From Azospirillum griseum (GTDB lineage: Bacteria; Pseudomonadota; Alphaproteobacteria; Azospirillales; Azospirillaceae), in contig NZ_RXMA01000010.1 of the NCBI RefSeq assembly GCF_003966125.1, positions 1 to 64,000 of the forward strand: 64,000 nt of DNA, written 5' to 3'. This document shows, piece by piece, positions 9,198-17,665 of the stretch. Below the pieces are notes generated by a model. That model was not told where the DNA came from and searched no databases. It saw only the letters and a program-made list of their open reading frames with translations. The translations under genes and the position numbers were made by a program. Position 1 is the stretch's first letter, and each line of letters begins with the position of its first letter.

Positions 9198-10481
9198 ATG
9201 GCGCAAGACGGCAAATCCCGCATCCGATTGTCCCAGGAGCAGCTCGACCGGGTCTGCGAACGCCACCTCCGTTTTCTGGAAGGGCGTCCGAACGGGGCGC
9301 GGGCCAATCTGCCGTTCTTTGACCTGTCGGGGTTGAACCTGTCGGGGCGCGATCTGACCGGGGCGCACATGTCCGGCGTCATCCTGCGCGACGCCAAGCT
9401 GGTGGGCGCGCGGCTGGACCACGCCGACCTGTACGGGGCCGATCTGCGCGGGGCCAACCTGACCGAAGCCCGCCTGTACCGCACCGACATGCGCGGGGCC
9501 AACGTGCGCGGCGCGCAGCTTGACGGGGCCACCATGGTCGAAGTCGATCTGCGCGACGGCAGCGTCTACAACCGCAGCAGCGACGGTGAGTTGAAGGTCG
9601 TCGGTTTCGATCCCGGTCCGGCGGACATGGCGTCGGCCAAATTGACCAACGCCAACATGGCGCGCGCCCGGCTTTCGGGCAGCTTTGCCCAGGCCGCCGA
9701 TTTCACCAACACCTCGCTGTCGGGCGCGCGGCTGGACCGCACCGATCTGCGCGGCTCCAACTTCACCGGGGCCGACCTGCGCGGGGCCGACCTCAACGGC
9801 TCCGACCTGCGCGGCGCCATTCTGACCGGTGCCCATGTGGACGAGGTCGGGATGATGCAGGCGATCCGCAGCGACGAGGACGCCCGCCGCGCCGCCCGCG
9901 AGGCGCAAGCCGCCGGAGCGGCGGCGGAACCGGAGCCGGACGAGGAGGCGGTGGTCGCCGCCGAAATGCCGGCCCTGCCCGCCGAACAGCTTGATACCAT
10001 GCTGAAGCAGCACATGATCTGGCTGGGGACCAGCGGCAAGCAGGGCAGCCAGCTCGACCTCACCGGCCTCAACCTGGAAGGGGCTGACCTGTCGGGCAAG
10101 ATCATGACGCTGGCCAAGGGGACCGGGGCCAAGCTGCGCAACGCCCGCCTGCACGGCGCGCAGCTTCAGGCCGCCCAGTTCGACGGGGCCGATCTGCGGT
10201 CCGCCGACCTGCGGTCGGCCGATCTGCGTGGGGTGAAGCTGGACCGCGCCATCCTGATCGATTGCCAATTGGACCACGCCAACCTCGGCATGCTGCTGAT
10301 CAGCGCCGGGGCGAAGGTGATGCGCGCGTCGCTGGTGCGGGCGCGTCTGGCCGGGGCGTCGCTGCTGCAAACCAACATGAAGGGCAGCGACCTGACCATG
10401 GCCGACCTGACCGGCTGCGACCGCAGCTCGGTGGTGCTGGACGACGCCATCCTGGAAGGGACCCGGCTGGGGGCGGTGTGA
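9198..10481 (+). CDS. Pentapeptide-repeat protein with two homologous halves
   Basis: A 427-residue protein made mostly of A(D/N)LXX pentapeptide repeats, expected to form right-handed beta-helices. Two similar modules are visible. The first starts 'LSQEQLDRVCERHLRFLEG' near residue 12 and leads into 'DLSGLNLSGRDLTGAHMSG'. The second starts 'LPAEQLDTMLKQHMIWLG' near residue 259 and leads into 'DLTGLNLEGADLSGKIM'. An Ala/Glu-rich linker (about 225-255) joins them. Some pentapeptide proteins mimic DNA and protect gyrase, but nothing here shows that. Its position directly behind cheZ and convergent with a chemoreceptor suggests a signalling or motility link. Confidence 0.88.
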   Translation: MAQDGKSRIRLSQEQLDRVCERHLRFLEGRPNGARANLPFFDLSGLNLSGRDLTGAHMSGVILRDAKLVGARLDHADLYGADLRGANLTEARLYRTDMRGANVRGAQLDGATMVEVDLRDGSVYNRSSDGELKVVGFDPGPADMASAKLTNANMARARLSGSFAQAADFTNTSLSGARLDRTDLRGSNFTGADLRGADLNGSDLRGAILTGAHVDEVGMMQAIRSDEDARRAAREAQAAGAAAEPEPDEEAVVAAEMPALPAEQLDTMLKQHMIWLGTSGKQGSQLDLTGLNLEGADLSGKIMTLAKGTGAKLRNARLHGAQLQAAQFDGADLRSADLRSADLRGVKLDRAILIDCQLDHANLGMLLISAGAKVMRASLVRARLAGASLLQTNMKGSDLTMADLTGCDRSSVVLDDAILEGTRLGAV

Positions 10482-10522
10482 GGGCGCAGCCCCCCGGTCG
10501 CCGCAGGCCCCCACCGTCGGCG

Positions 10523-12229
10523 TCAGGCCGCCCGAATGGTCCCGAGGAAACGGCTCATTTCCTGTTTCAACCGCTGGGCCTGATCGGTCAGAGCGTTGGC
10601 GGCCCCCAGCAACTGGGACGCCACCGCCCCGCTGGTCATCGCGGCGTTGGTCACGGTTTCCATGTCCTCGGCCACTTGGCGCGCACCCGTCGCCGCCTCT
10701 TCCACGCTGTGGGCGATGCCGCTGGTGGCGGCCCCCTGCTGGTCGATGGCGGCAGCGATCACGGTTCCCAACTCGTGGGCTTCGCCGATGGTGGTGGCGA
10801 TGCCCTGGATGGCCTCCACCGCGTCGGTGGTCGCCGTTTGGATCGCGGTGATCTGGGAGGCGATGTCCTCCGTTGCCTTGGCGGTCTGGTTGGCCAGCGC
10901 CTTCACCTCGCTCGCCACAACGGCGAAGCCCTTTCCGGCCTCCCCGGCGCGGGCGGCTTCGATGGTGGCGTTGAGCGCCAGCAGGTTGGTCTGCCCGGCG
11001 ATGGACTGGATCAGCCCGACGATTTCGCCGATCCGATTGGCCGCCTGGGCCAGGCTGCCGACCGTTCCATCGGTGCGGGCGGCTTGCTGGGCGGCGGTGT
11101 CGGTGATGCGGCTGGATTGGAGGATGTGCTCGGAGATGGCGGCGACTGCGGTGTTCATCTCCTCCGTCGATGACGCGACCATCCGCACATTGTCAGAGGT
11201 TTGCAGGGAGGCCGAGGCGGCGCTCGCCGCCCGTTTCTGGGTGTTGTCGGTGGCCGCCGCCAAATCCTGGGCGCTGACGCGCAACTGTTCGGCGGAGGCG
11301 GCCACGGTGCCGACCACCCCGGCCATGGCCGCTTCAAATTGGTCGGCCATGCGGATCATGGTGGCGCGACGCTCCCGTTCCGCCCGTTCCTGGGTGGCGG
11401 CGGCTTCGGCCTGAAGGCGCAGCATCTCCGCGCCGTTGCGCTTGAAGACCTCCGCTGCGCGGGCGAGCGCACCAATCTCATCCGCCCGATCCAGGCCAGG
11501 GATCGTCAAATCCTGGCGGTTTCGGGCCAAATCTTCGACGGTGGTGGTGATCGCGCGCAGCGGCGCGGTGATCGACCGGCGAACCATCAGCGCGGCCAAG
11601 CCCAGCACGGCAAGGATGCCGCCGATCGCCAATCCGCCAAACAACCAGCGCATGGAGTGTTCGAACTGGGCCAGATCGGCGACGACCCAGTCGATTCGCT
11701 CGTTGTTGCGCTTGGCCAGCGCCTCAATGGCGCGGTTCAGCGCTTGCCGATTGCTGCGGTTGGCGTCGTTGTCGCCAAAGGCACGAGCGGCGGGCGATCC
11801 CTGGCTGCGTCCCAACTCGACCAATTGAGTGCGGAACTGGATGAAGGACCGAGCGGCGGCGCGCGTCTGTTCAAACTCCCCGTGCAAATCGCCGGGCGTG
11901 ACACGCTCCCACCTGTTCAGCAGATCGTCCAACTTGCGCAGATTGGCCAGCAGAGGTTTGCCGAACGCCTCGACCTCCGCAGGGCTGTTGGCGATGTAGA
12001 TCCCTCGTGAATCCATGACCACAGCCAGAACGGTGGCGTTCACCTGCTCGCCGATGACGGCGCTGTTGGATGCCTCTTGTATGTTATCGACTTTGGTCTG
12101 ATAGACATTCAGAGCGTACCAAGCCAAAGCAGCAATGCCCAGAGAAACGGCCCCCAAAAGAACAATCAGGGTATAGACGCGGAATGCAATGCTGGATGCG
12201 AAAATCCTTGGCATGGTTTTCTCCGCCAA
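10523..12229 (-). CDS. Methyl-accepting chemotaxis protein
   Basis: A 568-residue transmembrane chemoreceptor. The first membrane helix is at about 14-34 ('[18 protein letters not shown]'). A roughly 160-residue periplasmic sensor, predicted helical and 4HB-like, follows. The second helix is near '[20 protein letters not shown]' (about 195-215). A HAMP linker and the cytoplasmic signalling hairpin come next, with the highly conserved tip containing '[19 protein letters not shown]' and '[15 protein letters not shown]'. No C-terminal CheR-tethering pentapeptide is seen ('FLGTIRAA' ends the protein). The ligand is unknown. The gene is transcribed toward the pentapeptide-repeat gene. Confidence 0.93.
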   Translation of the reverse strand: MAEKTMPRIFASSIAFRVYTLIVLLGAVSLGIAALAWYALNVYQTKVDNIQEASNSAVIGEQVNATVLAVVMDSRGIYIANSPAEVEAFGKPLLANLRKLDDLLNRWERVTPGDLHGEFEQTRAAARSFIQFRTQLVELGRSQGSPAARAFGDNDANRSNRQALNRAIEALAKRNNERIDWVVADLAQFEHSMRWLFGGLAIGGILAVLGLAALMVRRSITAPLRAITTTVEDLARNRQDLTIPGLDRADEIGALARAAEVFKRNGAEMLRLQAEAAATQERAERERRATMIRMADQFEAAMAGVVGTVAASAEQLRVSAQDLAAATDNTQKRAASAASASLQTSDNVRMVASSTEEMNTAVAAISEHILQSSRITDTAAQQAARTDGTVGSLAQAANRIGEIVGLIQSIAGQTNLLALNATIEAARAGEAGKGFAVVASEVKALANQTAKATEDIASQITAIQTATTDAVEAIQGIATTIGEAHELGTVIAAAIDQQGAATSGIAHSVEEAATGARQVAEDMETVTNAAMTSGAVASQLLGAANALTDQAQRLKQEMSRFLGTIRAA

Positions 12230-12525
12230 AGTTAAAAGTTGGCTTTATCTTAAAATTCTTAGTGACTACTCTTAACATATGATGGTGTGAATTTCATGGC
12301 GAAATCTGATGATTAAAAAGAAATTTATCGAAAGTAAATTGTAATTTCTCCCCATTCTTGGAAATGACTTTTCCAACATTTGGTTGGAAACATTCGCCCA
12401 CTGACTGAAAGATGTTTGGTCTGAACGCCTTAGCTTGACGGAGTGGGGGAGCGGTGGCACGCTTTGATCAAGCGGGGAACGGACGCCAACACGTCCCGCA
12501 ACGAATTGGGGGAACGTCAACGGCC

Positions 12526-12807
12526 ATGACCAAGTCGGAACTGATCCAACGTCTGGCGGAGCGCAATCCGCACCTGTACCAGCGCGACATCGAAAAAATC
12601 GTCGGCACCATCTTTGATGAGATCAGCGAGGCGCTGGCCCGTGGGGATCGGGTGGAACTGCGCGGATTCGGCGCGTTCTCGATCAAACGGCGCGACGCGC
12701 GCACTGGTCGCAACCCGCGCACCGGGGAATCGGTTGACGTGGGCGAGAAATGCATCCCTTTCTTCAAGACCGGCAAGCAACTGCGGGAACGGCTGAACAC
12801 CGATTGA
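12526..12807 (+). CDS. ihfB: Integration host factor subunit beta
   Basis: A 93-residue DNA-bending protein of the HU/IHF family. It starts '[17 protein letters not shown]', which with '[20 protein letters not shown]' and the DNA-intercalating arm '[12 protein letters not shown]' identifies IHF-beta rather than HU. It works as a heterodimer with IhfA in recombination, transcription (notably sigma-54 promoters) and replication. The ORF is open 24 codons further upstream, but the family start is at 12526. It is followed 48 bases downstream by the LapA-domain gene, a conserved neighbourhood in Proteobacteria. Confidence 0.95.
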   Translation: MTKSELIQRLAERNPHLYQRDIEKIVGTIFDEISEALARGDRVELRGFGAFSIKRRDARTGRNPRTGESVDVGEKCIPFFKTGKQLRERLNTD

Positions 12808-12855
12808 CCGCTCCCCGCCGGGCTTGGGGAACCGTTATCGCGAGGAATCGTCGCT

Positions 12856-13254
12856 GTGCGTTATCTGTCTTGGATCGTCACCCTTCCGATCGCTTTGGTC
12901 GCCGTTCTCTTCGCGGTGTCCAACCGCGAGGGCGTGACCCTGTCGCTCTGGCCGCTGCCCTTCACGCTGGACGCGCCGCTGTATCTGGCCGCGCTGCTGG
13001 CGCTGTTGGCCGGGTTTCTGGCGGGCGGCTTCGTCGTGTGGAACAGCCAGCGCCGTCACCGCCGCCGCGCCCGGCGCGAAAGCAACCGCGTCCTGTTCCT
13101 GGAGCGTGAGGTGAAGGAGGCGCAGGCCCGCGCCGCCGCCGCTGAAAAGCGTCTGGCCGAGCTGTCGCGCCCGGTGTCCGGCCCGCTTGGCGGTTTGCCG
13201 GTGGCCGCGCCACCGACCAACGCGCTGACCAACGCGCCGACGACGGTGCATTGA
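12856..13254 (+). CDS. LapA-domain (DUF1049) inner-membrane protein
   Basis: A 132-residue protein with two membrane helices (about 5-20 and 41-63), the loop motif 'NREGVTLSLWPLPFTLDAP' between them, then a basic and coiled-coil cytoplasmic tail ('LEREVKEAQARAAAAEKRLA'). This is the architecture of lipopolysaccharide-assembly protein A domain proteins, often found beside ihfB. The start is a GTG at 12856 with AGGAA upstream. In enterobacteria LapA works with LapB in control of LpxC; that role is an inference here, and no lapB follows. Confidence 0.8.
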   Translation: MRYLSWIVTLPIALVAVLFAVSNREGVTLSLWPLPFTLDAPLYLAALLALLAGFLAGGFVVWNSQRRHRRRARRESNRVLFLEREVKEAQARAAAAEKRLAELSRPVSGPLGGLPVAAPPTNALTNAPTTVH

Positions 13255-13361
13255 TCCGACCCGATCCGGCCCGGTTCCCGCCGCCGCACGCCGCCATCGG
13301 TTGGTAGGCCGTTCGTTTGCCGGATGGTCCGGCGCGCGTCGTCGTTTCGGGAGCCTTGCCG

Positions 13362-14318
13362 ATGCGGATCATCCCCGGTGCCGAACTCCGCTCCGTCCTG
13401 CATTACCCGATGCTGGTTGAACGGATGCGGCAGACCTTCCGCGCCGGGGTGAACGCGCCGCCCCGCCACGAACACCGGGTGGACACCTATGGCAAGAGCG
13501 ACGCGTCGCTGTTGCTGACCCCGGTCTGGCAGATCAACCAGTCGATCGGCCTGAAAATCGTCACCGTGTTTCCCGACAACGGCGCGCAGGATCTGCCCGC
13601 CGTGCAGGGCGTTTATCTGCTGATGGACGGCAAGACCGGGGTGCCGCAGGCCATCATCGACGGGCCTGCGCTGACCAAACGGCGGACGGCGGCGGCCTCG
13701 GCCCTGGCGGCCTCCTATCTGGCGCGGCCCGACTCCGAACGGTTGCTGGTGGTCGGCACCGGTGCCCTGGCCCCCGAACTGATCGAAGCCCACACGGCGA
13801 CCCGCCGGATCAAGCAGGTGCTGGTCTGGGGCCGCCATCTGGACAAGGCCAAAAAGATCGTCTCCCGCTTCCACCGCCCGAAATTCAAGATCGAGGCGAC
13901 CGACGATCTGGAAGGGGCGGTGCGCGGCGCGCACATCATCACCTGCGCCACCCCGGCGACCGACCCGATCATCCGGGGGGCGTGGCTGGAGCCGGGCCAG
14001 CATCTCGACCTCATCGGCGGTTCCACCCCGGACGCGCGCGAGGCCGACGACGAGTGCATCCGCCGCGCCCGCGTCTTCGTCGACACCCGCGAAGGAGCCT
14101 GTCAGGAGGCGGGCGACATCGTCCAACCCCTGCGCGACGGCGTGCTGACGGCGGACGACATCGCGGGCGACCTGTTCGACCTGACGCGCGGCGAACGGGC
14201 GGGGCGCCGCTATTACGACCAGATCACCGTCTTCAAATCGGTCGGCACCGCGCTGGAAGACCTCTGCGCCGCGCAGTTGGCGGTGGAGATGGTGCTGCAC
14301 AACGACTCGATCCGGTGA
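13362..14318 (+). CDS. Ornithine cyclodeaminase / mu-crystallin family protein
   Basis: A 318-residue NAD(P)-dependent enzyme. The N-terminal dimerisation part contains 'YGKSDASLLLTPVWQ', and the Rossmann domain has 'LLVVGTGALAPELIEAHTA' near residue 135, then 'LVWGRHLDKAKKIVSRFH'. The later motif 'HLDLIGGSTPDAREADDE' is typical of the family. Members include ornithine cyclodeaminase, alanine dehydrogenase and ketimine reductases, so the exact reaction is open. The ATG at 13362 is chosen because GGGAG lies upstream and the 15 preceding codons are not family-like. A repeat-rich gap of about 370 bp follows. Confidence 0.85.
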   Translation: MRIIPGAELRSVLHYPMLVERMRQTFRAGVNAPPRHEHRVDTYGKSDASLLLTPVWQINQSIGLKIVTVFPDNGAQDLPAVQGVYLLMDGKTGVPQAIIDGPALTKRRTAAASALAASYLARPDSERLLVVGTGALAPELIEAHTATRRIKQVLVWGRHLDKAKKIVSRFHRPKFKIEATDDLEGAVRGAHIITCATPATDPIIRGAWLEPGQHLDLIGGSTPDAREADDECIRRARVFVDTREGACQEAGDIVQPLRDGVLTADDIAGDLFDLTRGERAGRRYYDQITVFKSVGTALEDLCAAQLAVEMVLHNDSIR

Positions 14319-14330
14319 GGGGAGAGGGTG

Positions 14331-14535
14331 TTTTGACACAGATGAACACAGATAAACACAGATGGACTTTGATGATGGGTTGGTGGATTTGTGATTGGAT
14401 GGGCTTTTTGGGTGAATTCCATTTTTTAATTAAAGAATAACCTATATATTCATTTTTAGAAATCGCGATAAATTCCACTATTATTAAAAATTATCTTTCT
14501 AAATCTGTGTTCATCTGTGTTCATCTGTGTCAAAA
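14331..14535. repeat. MITE-like element with 33-bp near-perfect terminal inverted repeats
   Basis: The left arm (14331-14363) and right arm (14503-14535) are inverted copies differing at one base. Each arm is itself built from about three tandem decamers of the form ACACAGATGA after a TTTTGAC start. The roughly 140-bp interior is strikingly AT-rich compared with its surroundings and carries no convincing ORF. The element lies 12 bp past the stop of the cyclodeaminase gene. It could be a non-autonomous mobile element, a folded RNA, or simply a strong transcription terminator; the decamer family is a dispersed-repeat style seen in several bacterial groups. The rest of the 14319-14689 gap shows no gene. 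Confidence 0.7.
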
Positions 14536-14689
14536 AAACCGATCCCAGCGCCCCACTCATCCCCAACCCTCACCCCCAGCCCTACGGCCGATGCTGATCC
14601 GGCCTCTCTCCCCCGCACTGGCGCGCGCCGGTTCCGCTTGCTAGGGTGCGGGCCGTTCCGATGACCTTGGTTTTGGGAGGCTCTGCCCC

Positions 14690-15430
14690 ATGATCCCCGC
14701 CGCTTCGCGCGTGTTCTGTTCCATCGACACCACCGAGATCGACGGCGCGCGCCGTTTGGCCGCCCAGGTCAATGGGGTGGTCGGCGGCATCAAGCTGGGG
14801 TTGGAGTTCTTTTCCGCCCAAGGCCCGGCGGGCATCCGCGCGGTGGTGGGGGAGGATGGCCCGCCGCTGTTCCTGGATTTGAAGCTGCACGACATCCCCA
14901 ACACGGTGGGGGCGGGGGTGCGCGCCGCCTTGCCGCTGAAGCCGGCCTTCATGACCATCCACAGCTCCGGCGGTCCGGCGATGATCCGCGCGGCGGCGGA
15001 CGCGGCGGCGAGCGCCGGGGCGATCCGCCCGAAGATCCTGGCCGTCACCGTGCTGACCAGCCTGGACGACGGCGATCTGGGCAAGGTCGGGCAGTCGGTT
15101 CCGGTGGCCGATCAGGTGACGCGGCTGGCCCTGCTGGCGCGGGATTCGGGGGCCGACGGCGTTGTCTGCTCCCCGGCGGAGGTTGCGATCCTGCGCGCCG
15201 CCTGCGGACCGGATTTCATCCTGATGGTCCCGGGCATCCGCCCGGTCTGGGCCGCCGCCAACGATCAGAAACGCATCATGACGCCCGTCCAGGCGCTGGC
15301 CGCCGGGGCTGACCATCTCGTCATCGGCCGCCCGATCACCGCCAGCGACGACCCCGCCGCCGCCGCCCGCCGCATCGCGGCGGAGATCGCAGAGGGCGTT
15401 GGCACAGAGGGCGTTGGGGGTGCCGCATGA
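14690..15430 (+). CDS. pyrF: Orotidine 5'-phosphate decarboxylase
   Basis: A 246-residue TIM-barrel enzyme that makes UMP from OMP, the last step of de novo pyrimidine synthesis. The catalytic segment 'FLDLKLHDIPNTVGAGV' holds the conserved D-x-K-x-x-D charges. 'VPGIRP' and 'GADHLVIGRPITAS' form the phosphate-binding loops near the C-terminus. The C-terminal extension after 'AAEIAEG' is short and Gly-rich. Its stop overlaps the start of trpF by 4 bases (ATGA), showing translational coupling. Confidence 0.96.
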   Translation: MIPAASRVFCSIDTTEIDGARRLAAQVNGVVGGIKLGLEFFSAQGPAGIRAVVGEDGPPLFLDLKLHDIPNTVGAGVRAALPLKPAFMTIHSSGGPAMIRAAADAAASAGAIRPKILAVTVLTSLDDGDLGKVGQSVPVADQVTRLALLARDSGADGVVCSPAEVAILRAACGPDFILMVPGIRPVWAAANDQKRIMTPVQALAAGADHLVIGRPITASDDPAAAARRIAAEIAEGVGTEGVGGAA

Positions 15431-16071
15431 CCGTCGCGGCCAAAATCTGCGGCCTGTCGGAACCCGACACCCTGCGCGCCGCCGTGGCCGGTGGGGCGCG
15501 CTACGTCGGCTTCGTCTTCTACCCGCCCAGCCCGCGCGCGGTCGCCCCGGCGTTGGCGGGGGAACTGGCGCGGCTGGTCCCGACCGGCGTGCGCTCCGTC
15601 GGGTTGTTCGTCGATCCCGACGACGCCTTTCTGGAGCATGTCCTGGGGCAGGTGCCGTTGGACATGATCCAACTGCACGGGTCAGAAAACCCGCGCCGCA
15701 TCGCCGAGATCAAGGCCCGCCACCGCATGCCGGTGATGAAGGCGATCAAGATCGGCGGGCCGGACGATCTGGCGCTCGCCGCCGCCTGCGCCGAGGTTGC
15801 CGACCGCCTGCTGTTCGACGCCAAGCCGCCCAACCGCAGCGACGCCCTGCCCGGCGGCAACGGCGTGGCCTTTGACTGGACGCTGCTGGCCGGTCGCCGC
15901 TGGGACAAGCCGTGGATGCTGTCCGGCGGGTTGACCCCGGACAATGTCGCCGAGGCGGTGCGCGTCACCGGTGCCGTGGAGGTCGATGTCTCGTCGGGCG
16001 TGGAAGACCGTCCGGGCCACAAGGACGCGGGCTTGATCCGCGCCTTCCTGTCCAACCTGTCGGGGCTGTGA
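15427..16071 (+). CDS. trpF: Phosphoribosylanthranilate isomerase
   Basis: A 214-residue TIM-barrel enzyme of tryptophan synthesis that isomerises N-(5-phosphoribosyl)anthranilate. The catalytic Cys is in the N-terminal 'AAKICGLSEPDTLRAAV', and the catalytic Asp region and phosphate loop are near the C-terminus in 'WMLSGGLTPDNVAEAV' and 'VEVDVSSGVEDRPGHKD'. It is coupled to pyrF by an ATGA overlap; trpBA, the usual downstream partners in alphaproteobacteria, are not here. Confidence 0.96.
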   Translation: MTVAAKICGLSEPDTLRAAVAGGARYVGFVFYPPSPRAVAPALAGELARLVPTGVRSVGLFVDPDDAFLEHVLGQVPLDMIQLHGSENPRRIAEIKARHRMPVMKAIKIGGPDDLALAAACAEVADRLLFDAKPPNRSDALPGGNGVAFDWTLLAGRRWDKPWMLSGGLTPDNVAEAVRVTGAVEVDVSSGVEDRPGHKDAGLIRAFLSNLSGL

Positions 16072-16072
16072 G

Positions 16073-16570
16073 ATGAGCGCGCTCCGGCTGTCGCGCCTGT
16101 CGCTGGTGGCCGGGGTGGCGCTGTTCTTCACCCTGGTCGCCTGGGGCAACCTCGCCGATTACGGCAGCAACTTTGCCTTCGTTCAGCATGTGCTGTCGAT
16201 GGACACCACCTTTCAAAGCCCGGCGCTGATGGGGCGGGCGATCACCGACCCCACCCTGCACCACGCCGCCTATTGGCTGATCATCGGCTGGCAGATCCTG
16301 ACGGCGGCGCTGTGCTGGGCCGGGGTGGGGCGGCTGTGGCGGGCGCGGAACGGGTCGGCGGCGGCCTATGACACGGCCAAGGGGCTGGCCCTGCTGGGCG
16401 TGACCGCCGGGTTCCTGCTCTACGCCGTCGGGTTCGTCACCATCGGCGGCGAATGGTTCGCCATGTGGCAGTCCCAGACCTGGAACGGCCAACGCAGCGC
16501 CCACCTGTTCCTGACCATCCTGGGCGTCGTTCTGCTGCTGCTCGCTCTGCCGGAGACGGACCGGCGGTGA
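16073..16570 (+). CDS. DUF2165 family small inner-membrane protein
   Basis: A 165-residue protein with four predicted membrane helices (about 9-28, 62-82, 100-120, 140-157). The periplasmic-side motif 'WGNLADYGSNFAFVQHVLSM' and 'MDTTF' followed by 'HHAAYWLIIGWQ' are characteristic of DUF2165. Function is unknown. It begins one base after the trpF stop, so it is probably co-transcribed with pyrF-trpF, but a metabolic link is not evident. Confidence 0.85.
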   Translation: MSALRLSRLSLVAGVALFFTLVAWGNLADYGSNFAFVQHVLSMDTTFQSPALMGRAITDPTLHHAAYWLIIGWQILTAALCWAGVGRLWRARNGSAAAYDTAKGLALLGVTAGFLLYAVGFVTIGGEWFAMWQSQTWNGQRSAHLFLTILGVVLLLLALPETDRR

Positions 16571-16625
16571 TGGGGGCGCTGATCCCCGCATGGTGTTGAC
16601 CCGCCCTTTCGGCTAGGATGATGGT

Positions 16626-17540
16626 ATGAGCGACACCACCTCCTCCCCGTCCGCCACCGAACTGCTGGGCGTGGTTCTGGACGAGCATTTGCGCTGGATC
16701 GGGCAATGGCACCGTGCGGCCTTTTTCCGCGACGGGGTGGGCGGCGAACGCCCCTCCGCCCCCGCCGCTTTCGCCGCCTGGTGCGTGGCGGCCAACCGCG
16801 ACGATCTGGTCCACCAGCCCGCCGTTCTGAAGCTGGCCAACCTGCACGAACAGATGCACCGTCAGGCCAAGCTGGTGCTGCTGAAGGCGTCGGGCGGCGA
16901 CACCCCCAGCGAGGGGGAGTATGAGGCGGTCATCGCCCGGTTTGAGGAATTCGTGCTGCATCTGCGCCGGATGGAGCGCGCCTTCGGGGCCGCCGCGTCG
17001 GGCCTGGATCCGTTGACCGGCCTGCGCACCCGGCGCGGGATGATGGAGGCGCTGGAGCGGGAGCACAACCGGTTCCACCGCACCGGCCAACCCTATTGTC
17101 TGGCGCTGGCCGACATCGACAAGTTCAAGAGCATCAACGACACCTACGGCCACGACATCGGCGACCGCGTGCTGGCCGCCACCGCCGCCGTCATCAGCCG
17201 GGGCGTGCGCAGCTTCGACGAAGCCTTTCGCATGGGCGGTGAGGAGTTCCTCGTCTGCCTGAAGGAAACGGAGATGGAGGAGGGCTTCGCCGTCATCGAC
17301 CGGCTGCGGCTCGACCTGATGGAGTCGCCGGTGCTGCTGGCCGATGGGCGGGAGATTCCCGTTACCGCCTCCTTTGGGCTGGTGGAGGTGGAGGACGACG
17401 CCAGCATCGACGATCTGCTGATCCGCGCCGACCGCGCGCTCTATCAGGCCAAGCACGCCGGGCGCAACCGGGTGATCCGCCACGGCGTGGACCGCCCCCC
17501 CGCCGTTCCCGCCAGCAAACCGGCCCGTCCGCGCGCCTGA
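16626..17540 (+). CDS. Diguanylate cyclase with N-terminal zinc-binding CZB domain (DgcZ-like)
   Basis: A 304-residue cytoplasmic enzyme that makes c-di-GMP. The N-terminal domain has the CZB zinc ligands His21, Cys53, His74 and His78 ('HLRW', 'WCVAANRDDL', 'LHEQMH'), spaced almost as in E. coli DgcZ, whose activity is inhibited by zinc. The C-terminal GGDEF domain starts at 'LDPLTGLRTRRGMMEALERE' and has the active-site 'GGEEF' near residue 203. An RxxD inhibitory site ('RSFD') sits five residues before it, so product feedback inhibition is expected. No signal peptide or membrane helix is seen. Confidence 0.92.
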   Translation: MSDTTSSPSATELLGVVLDEHLRWIGQWHRAAFFRDGVGGERPSAPAAFAAWCVAANRDDLVHQPAVLKLANLHEQMHRQAKLVLLKASGGDTPSEGEYEAVIARFEEFVLHLRRMERAFGAAASGLDPLTGLRTRRGMMEALEREHNRFHRTGQPYCLALADIDKFKSINDTYGHDIGDRVLAATAAVISRGVRSFDEAFRMGGEEFLVCLKETEMEEGFAVIDRLRLDLMESPVLLADGREIPVTASFGLVEVEDDASIDDLLIRADRALYQAKHAGRNRVIRHGVDRPPAVPASKPARPRA

Positions 17541-17579
17541 CGGCGGCACTGATCGGGGCTTGGGCGGCTGCGGAACATC

Positions 17580-17659
17580 CTCATCTTGGCTGAAGCTCAT
17601 CTTGGCTGAACTGGGGCGGGGGGAGTAGGATCGCCGCCAATTTCAGCCAATGGCGATCC
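17580..17659 (+). promoter_or_regulatory. Candidate structured leader upstream of upp
   Basis: Two tandem 16-base units (17580-17595 and 17596-17611) each contain TTGGCTGAA. The reverse complement TTCAGCCAA occurs at 17642-17650, inside the loop of a separate perfect 8-bp hairpin formed by GGATCGCC (17628-17635) and GGCGATCC (17652-17659). The second hairpin ends six bases before the upp ATG and would cover the ribosome-binding region. The two structures are mutually exclusive in part, as in an RNA switch. No experimental basis is known to me. Confidence 0.35.
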
Positions 17660-17665
17660 AAACCC

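Noticed and set aside
8184-10514. Open frame of 776 codons on the - strand
   Set aside because: Antisense to cheZ and the pentapeptide gene; its apparent repeats mirror the pentapeptide repeats on the other strand.
12454-12470. Sigma-54-type promoter upstream of ihfB (TGGCACG)
   Set aside because: The -24 half matches, but the -12 half lacks the GC dinucleotide at the required distance.
14335-14533. CRISPR-like direct repeats
   Set aside because: The repeated units are contiguous 10-base units in two inverted groups, with no regular spacers and no cas genes.
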